This document shows positions 53,780 to 64,000 of a stretch of DNA of 64,000 nucleotides, one piece after another (within the stretch, counting starts at the first letter, position 1; each line of letters begins with the position of its first letter). The translations under genes were made by a program, and so were the position numbers. The notes under the pieces were generated by a model. The model was not told where the DNA came from, made no database searches, and worked only from the letters and a program-made list of their open reading frames with translations. This DNA is from Isoetes taiwanensis (lineage: Eukaryota > Streptophyta > Lycopodiopsida > Isoetales > Isoetaceae): the NCBI GenBank assembly GCA_021234155.1, contig JAJEKV010000063.1, forward strand, positions 6,199,710 through 6,263,709. The letters run 5' to 3'.

Positions 53780-56345
53780 ACGGGATAGTCAACCGGATAA
53801 CTGTTAACCATATATAAAGCTAGTATCCCCTAGGAATAAACCGACCAAATGACATGACGTAACCTAGCAAGTCCGGCCAACTTGTTATGATAACATCAAC
53901 TCACTTGGTGGGACTAATTCTGGAATTTAATTAACGACAGAGCAACTCTCTAGAATAGCAGCATATGTTATATCATTGGATATTCTTTAGGCGACGATAA
54001 TAATGTCCAGTTATCGGCGTTCCTCGATCCATAACTTTAATTATTTTTCCTTTGGTAGATGCCTTGATAACACAATTTCTTCGGGCCTTGCCATCATTCA
54101 ATCTATACTACATTCATATGCTTTATATTAGACCTTATTCGACGTTATATAAGTAATGTTTTATAGACATATTTATAATTAACGTTATCTCTCTCTAGTG
54201 TCTAAACCTTGACTTGTCTCAGTTCCCAGAGAAAGGATCTCTTTGTCGTCCAACCGACTAGGGACTACCATGCAGCACCCCTCTAAACCATCGGTTTGGA
54301 TTCCTTTGATCCTACCACCCTTCAATATTCCTTCTCATTGGTCTTGTTCCTTTTATGGATCATTTCCCCTAGATCAGGACACATACTCTGTAATACGTAA
54401 TGAGTCCTTCTGTTGGGTACCAAACTTCACCGCCTTATCTGCACCACACGCCTGGGTGACAACACTCTACCCTCTTTTAGAATTGTTCTCCCGTACAATC
54501 CAATGCCACCCAACCATTGTTGATTACTCACCTCCTTCTAGGGTATCCAGATATGATTGGGGCAAAGTATTTCCAACCATTCCTTTAGTGCCCAAATGGC
54601 GTTAAGTTCCACAAATGAACTTACATATTCCAAGGGGTTATGTGAATATCCCAAAGGACAGTACCACCCAAAGACCCCTCAAGATAGGCCTCCTCTATTC
54701 CGAGATCTTGCGTTCAAGTCTCTGGGGGTCCGTCATATGTCCTCATGGACGCTGCCAATGTGGCATGACATATAAATGCTATCTACCTATCTATCTATTT
54801 ATTAAAAATGTCCTTGGTGAATTCAATTCACCATCTTGTCTTAGGACATGGAAGTCTTCTTCCCTAAGCCATGCACCAAATCTTTAAGGAGTTTTTCAGC
54901 TCTTGCTGCCTTTCAAGCCGCAAGTCTACCTTTGTATATTAGCAATGACCACCCTTCATGTTAGGTAATAACTTTTCTATCCAGATTGCTAAATATCATG
55001 CATCAGGGTCCTTTATTTCGTCAATATGTTTTCTACATCTATGGCCGATTTTCAGTATCCTGGCCCTTACGTCTGCCACATCGTATACAAACCATCCTTT
55101 AGTTGTGATCTATATTCAGTAGAGTCACCAATCCAATTACTCCTTCATGTATCCGTTAACCGTCTTGTGCCTTCTAAGCCGCTATTATATGGCCCTTATG
55201 TTGTAAACCTACCTATCATTGGGGGTTATAATCCAACATTGTCCTACATCCTGGAAATGTTACTCATTACATTTCTCTGTCATGATGTCATGCTGCTGTT
55301 CTGGCATTCCAAATGACTTGACATCCGCATTTAAGCCATAGTCATGGCCTAAGAGCGGGTGAGCCTTTGTATAAATCGTGAATTACCTGGAGTCATCAAG
55401 GTGCTTGCCTTGTACTTTGTGAGCCTTTCTACAATTATCTATGTTGAGACAACACGGACTTGTATCCATGTTCGAGTCCTATATATATCCTAACTTATAC
55501 CTCCATGTAACCCATGGCGTCACCTCTGCCTGATCCAGGTATGGATCATATGGGAAAGCTCATCTTAGGTGTCTATGCAAGACACGTTCGGACATTTAGC
55601 AGGTAACTGCTATTCGCTACTTATCCTGGAATTGTACTATTGTACTACTCAACCCCACTTCCTTAAGCTTTATTCTATTGGCCGTTGACATTTACTTCAA
55701 GTGCCAACTACCACATCATACCCTAGCATGCAACGGATTGATCGTCCTTTGCACATTTCGAACGTATCTCCAGACCCTCCATCAGTAACTTTAGGATACG
55801 CTCGTCTTTCTCTCCTAGTGTCACTACCTAGGTTACCTCCCTAAGATGTTTATCGTATCCTCCCACAATGCTAGAGCTCTGCTCTAACTTAGCTAAACTA
55901 TAACCTTGGTAGTTCTTTCAAACAAAAACCCATTGCCTATATACCTTTATGATGTGGCTGCGCCACCTACTTCTCAAATGGGGCCAACTCTATGTTGGAC
56001 TTGTACATGCTGATGTATTCACATGTGCAGGCCAGTAAGCAGTACGTGACCTGCCCATGTATAGAGGGTTGCTGATGGCCCGACTTTTCCAATTTTATCT
56101 TATCTACATCTGTTACCTTTTTGTTACTTGATGTTTGATATCGGACTTGGTCCTTAAACCTTCTTATGATAAGTATGTCAAATGCACCTTGGTGCTTAAA
56201 CTCTTCTATGTTTTAAGCTTTCATGCTATTACCTTTGGAAATAAGGAATTACCTTCCTTTTATGTATACTTCCTTCTATTGCGCTTTTTTCATTAACCGC
56301 CATTTGTTTAACTAACCCCAATGCCGAGGACTCGATTATTTTCTA

Positions 56346-56368
56346 AGAGGGGGAGAATGTGACGTTCC
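56346..56368 (+). other. Second polypurine tract and LTR-like start inside gypsy E
   Basis: AGAGGGGGAGAA (56,346-56,357) is followed by TGTGACGTTCC, the same junction as at 59,853 and in gypsy C. Upstream GAGGACTCGATTATTTTCTA resembles a gypsy 3' leader. No matching LTR end is found before 59,853. Confidence 0.75.
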
Positions 56369-59300
56369 ATGTATTTATACAAGATAATGATAAATAAGTC
56401 GACATCGCCACCCAATAAAGGCACGCCACCATGGAGTATCTTAACCTAAGGGGTTGACCTAAAAGGGATGAATTTAAACTTATGGTACTTTAACCCCATA
56501 CATAAACTATAACTTTCCCATGGGATTATGCCATAGTTCCAAAGGTTTCTACCACAGTCCAAGGCCTTTTCTAAAGGTTCCTTCAGTTAATTTGCATTTC
56601 GCCATGTTTTGTCACACCTAACCTATTTTTTTCTTAAGTTAGCATGTCAACCTCAACTTTTGATCCCTTTGAATGTTGTCGTCTTTGGCTCCCTCATAAT
56701 GAAGCGGAGGCACTAAAACCTCCTGGTCTTCTAATAGGAAAACCCAATGTTTCAATCTTCGTTAGTAACCGCCATATGATTATCCAATTCCTTACCCTCT
56801 TAAGAGTTTCGAAGTCATAACCTCTAAATGGTCTATGCCTCAAGGCAACGAATCCTCCAGCTTCTACTTCTGTACCTAGAATTGTTCACCACGTGTAGGG
56901 TGACTCTTCGATTATATGGACTACTGGTCTATATAATCTTAACGTTCTGATCAATACACCTCGTCTTGATTTTATCGGGACTTAGAATTCCTATGTACTG
57001 CCGTCTTCTCGGTTACCCCTAAAGGTATAATCGTCAAAGTCATCGTATCCTTCTTATCTTCCATCAGGGGACGCGATATTCTTATATATCTTTTCATTCC
57101 CAAAACCAAATAAATGCTCTTAGCTTATAACGTTGAACTAATACATTGGTATCTAGAACCTTTGAGTAGTTAAGCTCTCATTATCCGTTGTTACAATACC
57201 GTTCCAACCATCCTCGGGATGTTTTTGAACGTAACATCACCGTATATGCTAGACTTACTCTAGCTATTCTCACTCATTTAAACTTTTCTCATCTTCCTTA
57301 GTACGACGTATCTAAGATAGTCAACTCTAACCATTCGGATAACTTGAATGCTTATCTCTGGTAAAGCATACCTAACCCAATATCTTCGTATATAAGCATA
57401 TCATTACGCTCATTCTTCAAACCTTGTCAAGTAATATTTCCCTCGCCTTGTACGAATATTCTACTATCTTTTAATATGATATACATCTGAATATCACAAT
57501 TGACATCCTCGATATGATCACCACTATAGTATTTGATACTACTAAATCCTTCCTACATCCAGGACCACTACGTTGTTATTATGTATATAGTAACATGTGT
57601 GCACCTAGTCTAGACTCCTATGAAACTTGTTGACATAGGCATCTAGCTATATTCAGGCATGCGGCCAACTTATTTTTTCCAACTTGGTTATCTTGTACCG
57701 TACACATGTTGTGGGTTCGATACCATTAACCTTACTTTGCCTTCGGCCCTCAAGCTCCACCATAACTTCCACGTACCAAATGCCAACCTAAGTTCCTTGT
57801 GGACATATTTCATCTCTGGTATAAGAACTCTTATCTTCATTACTTCCAAACTCTCTATATTTGAAACGTTGTTTACAACAACTTTCAAGCACCTCTTGTC
57901 TCCCACTTGTCGTGTGGGTACATTACTTGCCTTCCTAATGTATCATTAGTTCAACGTCAACTTTCCTTCATAGAATAAGCTTCGCCAGAGCTCCAACATA
58001 CTTTGTAGCTTTCGGGGCGGTTGCACCTTTTGCTAGCAATTGTCGTCTTCCATTCTAGCGGTCTTTCACGTATGCTTATTCCCCGCCGTCGCCTCGACCT
58101 CAGCTCTCTTCACCTTGTGGGAAAACTACGTTCCACACTATTGTCCAGCCTCTTATCCCACGTCTACATACCCCCTACCGACATAGGATCCGCCATTTCC
58201 TTAATTTTCACCCCGCATAAGGATCATGCATTTGACCAACGTTATTAAGTGTATTCACATGCCTACGTGGTCTTCTTAGTCATCTATAATCTTGCGTCTT
58301 TGTTTCACACCTCAGGAACATCAATCTCTTTACCAAACACAATATATGTGTAATTGTATAATCCATAATTTATGGATCAACATCCTCATACAACATTATT
58401 CTCTACCGTTCCACGAATCATACCTCGCTTCACGTAGCAATAGCTATACAATGTCGAAGTCGACATTCTATGCCCGCACCGCCATGGTCTAAAACCTACA
58501 CTTTTAAAGTGTTTTCCCTCTCGTGAGCTGGGTACTTATAATCCAGTTTCCACCTTAGTATAGTACCTCCTTAACATGGTCTAGTAGATAATCATAAACC
58601 ACTTCTCCATCAGATATATCGTGCTATATCTAGTCTCCTTCTACATTGAATAGCAATATAGATGCCGCATCATACATCAATCCTCGTAATTTTTAGGTCC
58701 AAAGATTTCACTTACATACCAAACAAAGATCATACCAATTTTTCTCGGTATCCATCCAAAATAGAGACATCGCAACACTCCTTATTCCCAACATTCAAAC
58801 TTCTACTTCAAGTAGGAGCCCTGACCTCCTCGGTCATCATCATCTAACAAGCTCGGGCCGGACCACGATGGTTTCAATGCTTCTCGCCAGGACACCACAA
58901 ATACAAACCGGCCTTCGTGATCTGGGGACGATTGCATAGCCATAGCATCACGGATAGCGACCAGTATGCGGTACCAATTACGTCGAATGTATATCTCACC
59001 GCACTGCGCCCTATAACTATAAGAGTGTCCCTCAGATGTGTAATAAATTTACGAAAATAACAATGAAATAAATAAGTAATTCAAATATAAGAATATCGGG
59101 ACGTCTGGTAAATGTACAAACACAACCAATGAATTAATATGTGTCCTCATGTGACTGTAATCTATGCTAAAGATAGAAAGTGTGAATGTGGAAACATTAA
59201 AGATAATCGAAAGGAGCAAGTTATTTAAACACATAATCAAATATAATAGAAGGGGATAAGTATGTACGTCTTACACAAACTCCTAAGGGAATAACGAGAC

Positions 59301-59840
59301 TTAGATAATGTTATAACAAGGTTATGAGAAATAAATAAAGAACGTCTGTCTGTAATTAATATTAACAAAAGGGTAACTATAAATGTCAGGGGCATCTAAA
59401 CACTCACGATAGCAATATATGAGTTGTTAAAATTGTAACAAAATAGGAAAACAAAATTTAGATCCAAAATTACATTAAGCCTGGCTGTAATAAAATCACT
59501 TGTAAAGTGAAGGGAGAATATAATACATAAATACACAGAACTTTATATGATTAGAATGACTTTCTATTAAACAGTGCGAGGTTAATAACTCTGTATTATA
59601 ATATAACAACAAATGGAAGTTCTTTATATTTATACATGTCTTTAATATATAATCAGTTACCTGTATCTATAGAAAGAATGCTTTCTAAAATAGATAGAGT
59701 GTGAGCTCGTCACCACGGATGAAACAGTGAGACTTCCACAAACTTTGACTGTTCACTTTTGACAGTCCTAAGCGATGATCATGATGTGTTGCCCTGCAAC
59801 AACACTAGTCTTGATGCTGAGGACAGCATCATTTTTTTTA

Positions 59841-59852
59841 AGGCGGGGAGAA
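59841..59852 (+). other. Gypsy E polypurine tract
   Basis: AGGCGGGGAGAA abuts the 3' LTR start TGTGACGTTCC. Confidence 0.9.
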
Positions 59853-61524
59853 TGTGACGTTCCAGGCATTTATACGGTATACGTATGCACGCCGGGACAC
59901 GTCACTAGGACATAAGGGGGTAATTGTCTAGGTGGGAGTCGACCACAATGGTTTTATTTAGCTATGTTAATAAATCCATTGTGGATAATTATAAAGTATA
60001 TAGCCTAATTACCCTAATTAAGCTGAATTAGTTAATTAGCACCAACAAGGGGGTGACACTTGGCCCAAATCGATTGGGCAAGGCATGGTTTCCATTTTGG
60101 ACACCCAAATTAGGGCTTTTGTGCCCCAATTCGAATTAGGAGCAGCTGGAGATGAAGGAGAGGAGCTGCTGGGCGCCCAAGGAGCAGTTGAGCGCCCAAA
60201 GACTGTTGCTGAGCGCCCAAGGACTGTTGCTGACCCCCCGAATCGCCGGACACCCACTAGCTGTCGCTGCCACCCTAGTTACAGCAAGATGGAAGCACCC
60301 CACGATAATGGTTCCAGCCGAAACACTGGTTAGTAGTAGTTTAGCTTGTGAATTCTAGGGTAGCGCCCCTGTTGGGCACTTGATGTGTTGTTCTGTCTGT
60401 TCTCTCTGTGTTTTAATGGTAGGAACTAACCCTTCATTGTAAAGGTAAGTTCTCTTTATATTCTAAATCTGGTTTGGTTCTTAAAAAGGATAGATTGATA
60501 GTTCTTTGTATGGTATCACTCTGAAAATGGTGGAATTAAGGGCGGGGTAGAGACCTCTGAACTCATATACGATAGTATGTTCCTAGATAGAACCCTGTAA
60601 TTCCCAATAATTGCGGCCTGTGTACAAGAGCCCACCGGGTCATAGACGCTATGGACTGGCTTAGCACCAGACAAGGAACACAGTGGTGAAGTGGGGGTGG
60701 GGTCTTGCACGAACATAAAAGGCTCATGAGACTCCTACAGTGGGCTAGGCCTGATAGCCGGTCACGTAGAGGGCCGGGTATGGGTCTGACACTCCCTGGG
60801 TGTAGTGGTGTGACCCGTATGGGGCACCATGCACTTTGAGTAGATTTAGGGTGAGTAAGTTGGGTACGGATGCGGGGGTCGCTGATGCGGCACGTATTCT
60901 CTAGCTCACCCATGGAACCACTGTGATTCTGGAAGGGGACGCTTCCCTGACCTGCCTCATCGGACCGGGGCTTCATGAACCCTGGAGTAGGCTCAGCAGG
61001 GTGATGCCTCGAGCCTGCGTCTCCGGAAGGCTATAGCGAAGCCATAGCGTGAATTGACCCATCTGCAAAGTGTGCACAGGAGGGGCGGATGGAGTGGACA
61101 ACCCTAGCCGATGTTCTATGCCAGCCAACGCCATGCCAAGACTCGGTCTGCTGATCTCTTGAGGCCCAACCGTCAGTCGATCCTCACTGGAGTCTGAGCC
61201 GGGGTAGAACCTGAGGTTTGGGTGTTTTCTTAGTTTTAGATGCATATTCTTTGCCGTTGGTATTTGGATGGATGAGCCACCCTTCGTGGTGGTTGATTTT
61301 ATATGATTTATGATGTGTGCTAACCTTGTATTCATGCTTCCGCGACGTAGGAGTCCCATTGAAGGCGTGGGCCGAATGACCCCTTCGTGTCCTTCTTTCG
61401 GGCACCATATTATGGGTGGCCGGAATAGACGGAGGGCCCTGCTCATGGTGAGATGGTCGCCATGGGAGGGGAAAGTCCCCGTATGTATACGACCGGGAGT
61501 CGTATATATTCAGGGAGCGTCACA
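59853..61524 (+). repeat. Gypsy E 3' LTR
   Basis: 1,672 bp, ends GCGTCACA, followed by TSD CTGTA. Confidence 0.92.
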
Positions 61525-61529
61525 CTGTA

Positions 61530-62376
61530 CAAAAGGTTCTTCTAGCTGGGATAGAAGATCATGGGCCTAATTGGAACCCATCTAAAGATTACTACTTGCG
61601 TCAGAATAAGCACATGAAAGGTGGACATACTTAGATGATCCACTCAAGACCTAGCATAGACACCAACTTCATCACCACACCTGCCATATAGATAGCAACT
61701 ACCATCACACAAAGACTCATTAGTCACAAGATAAACAGAGCTTCGTGTGCACTCAAAGCCCATCGGATCTGTAGCTAACACACCTTTGCCCTTCCTTTAC
61801 CCGCTGTTATTTGAAAGGGTTTGATGCCCATTTAAGGGTAGGCAACATTGCAAAGTTGATCAATTTACCTTCACCCTTTCAACTTATGCAAAGTTTGTCC
61901 TAGGCGCAAGTTTGAATTTAAGGGAACATCTTGTAATGTTTTATGCTATGCTATCCCAATTTTTATGCCATGCAATCTCAATGGAAACATGTTCATGTCG
62001 GGGCAACCGACCATGAATTAAACTTTATATGAGCTTTTGTATGTATACGAATTTAAGTCTACCAGCCAACCAAGGATGTCGGGGCAACCGACCATGAATT
62101 AAACTTTATATGAGCTTTTGTACGTACACGAATTTAAGTCTACCAGCCAAGCAAACTAATTTAAGTCTACCAGCCAACCAAGGTTGCTGAAACTAGAACC
62201 AAACTTCAATTACATAGAAATTTAAACATTGTATGGAACTCATCTCCATGGGAAGAATACTTGGTAGTATTCATATCATTATTTAGCATGTAAATACTCC
62301 ATGGTTGCTTCGACATTTGCAGAGATATCATTTACAAACAAAAAACTCAGGTCCCTTTATGTTTATTTGTACCCTT
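61530..62376. other. Intergenic DNA downstream of the xylanase gene
   Basis: Contains the tandem repeat at 61,995-62,183. The stretch next to 62,376 is the likely 3' UTR of the minus-strand xylanase gene. No other gene seen. Confidence 0.6.
61995..62183. repeat. 81-bp tandem repeat, two and a third copies
   Basis: ATGTCGGGGCAACCGACCAT starts at 61,995 and 62,076. The unit end, AATTTAAGTCTACCAGCCAA, appears a third time at about 62,158. Confidence 0.9.
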
Positions 62377-64000
62377 CTATATGTTTACTTGGATGGACAA
62401 AGGACCATCCCCTTCCTTTATTTCAAAATTTTGTTGGAAATGTCCATGAGGTGTGTCAATTCTTACTGTATAGCTGCCATGACATCCACGGAAGGCTAAG
62501 ATCCCTTGGTCATCAGTCCATCCAGAAAATGAAGAATTCCATTCCTCCTTGATGGCAGCAAGACGTCTTCCCGCTTCATTCAACGAGTAATCAGCATTAA
62601 GTAAATGCCCATTTCTTCTACATGCACCCTGCCAAAAACCCCATAACATTATCCCTTCAACTGCAGGGTGTGCATATGCTTCCCAGAGCACAACTTCTAG
62701 ATCATCTGCTCTCAGAAACTCATTTCCTGAGGATACATCTACTTCTGTCAACCATATTGGTAAACCCAACATTGCTAGTTTGTCCAGAGCTTGGCAGACA
62801 ATTGGTCCAATTGGCGTATCCAAGTGGCTTTGAAGACCAACACCACCAACTGGTGCACCTTGTGATAACAGCTCTTCAATATGTTCAATGTACTTCTCTG
62901 GAGAAGATTCGGCATCGCACCCATCTTCAACATGGTAATCGTTGACAAAAAGCACAGCTGATGGATCAAATTGGTGCACAAGTTGAAACAAATATGGCAA
63001 GAAATTTGTACCCAGCTTGCTTTTAAAAAAGTCCCCATGTAACATCTCATTGTTTACATCAAAATGCTTAAACTTCCCCTGATAGCGGGAAACAAGATCA
63101 AATACTCGATTTTGAACAGCTTCTTCCAGTTCACTTTTAGACAGAGCTTTTAACCATCCTTGGGGACGGCATTCCCACAAGATGCAATGTCCTCGAATGG
63201 GAATGTTATGACGATGGCAAAATTCACATAGTTCATCAGCGTCCTTATAGTTATGGTGGCCTCGATTTGGTTCTGTCCATTCCCATTTGAGCTCATTCTC
63301 AAAAACCGCAAAATTGAAGTGCTTCAGAAAGAACTCAGTGTAATTATTGTTCTGAAGGCTGTGACGGTTTAGGCATGCACCCAATGAAAAACAACTGGTC
63401 GTCTGATCAACCTGGAGGAAGACGGGGTATGATGCAGAGCTTACTTGCAAAACTACATCACGTTTGCGTATCTGTGCAGATTTCCCCAAAGCTATGTTAA
63501 TGATACATAAAATGCAGACTAAAAAACATAATGAAACAAGAAATTACTTTGTCCGCTTGATCTTTGAGTTTGGGTATCCGTGCAAGCCTGTTGACTGGAA
63601 ATATTTGTAGGTTGGCTAGCATTAGGTCAACCCCTGGAGAAGGCCCTTGGACATGTACAAAGACATGCTCAGGCTTGGTTTCGATTCTAAATGAACCCTT
63701 GACTTCTACCCAGTGATCCTTAGATCCTTCTACTTCACCTCCAGTGACCCACTTCCCATCTACAGATAATGCAACATTAACTTTTTGCATACCAGTTCCC
63801 CCAGATCCAATACGCACCCAGGCTGAAACTTGATAAGGAAGAAACATATCAAGCTTGCTTGTAATTGTTTGTGCAGGGCCTTCCCAACGGAACTTACGGT
63901 CAGTTGCAAGAATGAACTTTCCACTGAAGACATCATGCAGCCCCAATGAATCTATAGCTGCAGGAGTTGAAATTCTTGGTGCGCCACTGCCTAGCCGTAA
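62377..64000 (-). CDS. Plant endo-1,4-beta-xylanase, CBM22 plus GH10, 3' part of gene
   Basis: Two exons fit on the minus strand: 64,000 (open at the window edge) to 63,549/63,548, and 63,471-62,377 with stop TAG. The 76-bp intron is GT-AG, phase 0. The first exon is the end of a carbohydrate-binding module of CBM22 type (GPAQTITSKLDMFLPYQVSA, WVRIGSG, WVTGGEVEGS). The second exon is a GH10 barrel with FNFAVFENELKWEWTEPNRG, HCILWE, the acid/base region FDVNNEMLHGDFF and the nucleophile region WLTEVDVSS (Glu in each), then GIMLWGFWQGACRRNGHLLN. GH10 enzymes cut the xylan backbone by a retaining mechanism, and plant members act in the cell wall. The usual plant WEVE motif reads WECRPQ here. Both catalytic Glu residues are present and no frame break is seen, so the gene looks functional. 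Signal peptide and first CBM, if any, are beyond the window. Confidence 0.92.
63472..63547 (-). other. Intron of the xylanase gene
   Basis: Donor GTAATT after GACAAA, acceptor TCTGCACAG before ATACGCAAACG. Joining gives DKIRKRDVVLQ, the usual CBM22-GH10 linker. Confidence 0.85.

Larger units (their letters stand above)
52948..59840 (+). other. Gypsy E internal region, no coding capacity seen
   Basis: No frame longer than about 160 codons and none with retroviral motifs. Contents I can see: two tRNA-like segments (53.36-53.6 kb), a three-copy 27-bp repeat (53,699-53,779), a pyrimidine-rich plus strand from about 53.9 to 58.9 kb, and a second polypurine tract plus LTR-like start at 56,346. Frames at 54,243 and 55,026 are pyrimidine-rich strand artefacts. 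Confidence 0.7.
51246..61524 (+). mobile_element. Gypsy E, complete non-coding LTR retrotransposon (LARD-like)
   Basis: TSD CTGTA is exact (51,241-51,245 and 61,525-61,529). LTRs are 1,664 and 1,672 bp, TGTGACGTTC...GCGTCACA. The PBS TGGTATCAGAGC and the polypurine tract GGCGGGGAGAA are in place. The 6.9-kb interior contains no gag or pol similarity in any frame. LTR ends, PBS, polypurine tract and several LTR blocks (such as GGGGCGGATGGAGTGGACAA) match gypsy C, so a gypsy C-like element could have supplied the enzymes. LTR differences are more numerous than in the copia elements, so it is older. Confidence 0.9.

Noticed and set aside
54243-54605. 120-codon frame in gypsy E as a gene
   Set aside because: No retroviral or host domain. 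Composition matches the pyrimidine-rich strand around it.
1-64000. CRISPR array
   Set aside because: Tandem repeats here have no regular unique spacers and the DNA is plant nuclear.

Overview
The window is nuclear DNA of a land plant. Evidence for this is a CBM22-GH10 xylanase of plant type with an ordinary GT-AG intron, Ty1/copia and chromodomain Ty3/gypsy elements primed by the 3' end of initiator tRNA-Met (TGGTATCAGAGC), and a LINE with a plant-like C-terminal zinc knuckle. The TE load and an unfamiliar two-transmembrane gene family suggest a large-genome non-seed plant such as a fern, but I cannot prove the lineage. Host genes are few and most of the sequence is transposon in nested layers.

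Layout. 1-4.8 kb: no recognisable gene. 4.8-7.9 kb: a broken copy and a nearly intact copy of a two-transmembrane protein gene (minus strand). 8.9-9.9 kb: a LINE-related repeat. 10.3-14.6 kb: a 4.26-kb DNA transposon-like element with 25-bp terminal inverted repeats (TIRs) and no transposase. 15.6-16.2 kb: the 3' end of a LINE. 16.8-42.3 kb: a nested and inverted complex. A small gene (called gene X here) starts at 16,809 on the plus strand and is cut at 16,895 by a gypsy element (gypsy C). The rest of gene X is at 25,835-25,618 on the minus strand, next to the other LTR of gypsy C with the same 5-bp duplication. The insertion was therefore followed by an inversion with one breakpoint inside the element at about 21,296. 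The inverted segment also carries a transposase-like gene of a family I cannot name (21.3-24.4 kb). Into the displaced gypsy C LTR went a LINE-derived repeat (D), then copia A (inside D), copia B, and an 832-bp hAT element inside copia B's 3' LTR. All boundaries can be read to the base, with target-site duplications.

42.3-51.2 kb: intergenic DNA with tandem repeats, foldback elements, a candidate TATA promoter and a second LINE 3' end. 51.2-61.5 kb: a complete but non-coding LTR element (gypsy E, TSD CTGTA) whose ends match gypsy C, so it looks like a non-autonomous partner. 62.4-64.0 kb: the 3' part of a CBM22-GH10 xylanase gene (minus strand), running off the window.

Likely functional host genes are the xylanase and possibly the two-TM gene (one homopolymer frameshift). 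The most unusual content is the reconstructable inversion through gene X, the uncharacterised transposase-like family, the non-autonomous gypsy E, and a conserved 3' hairpin shared by LINE copies and a non-coding repeat family.
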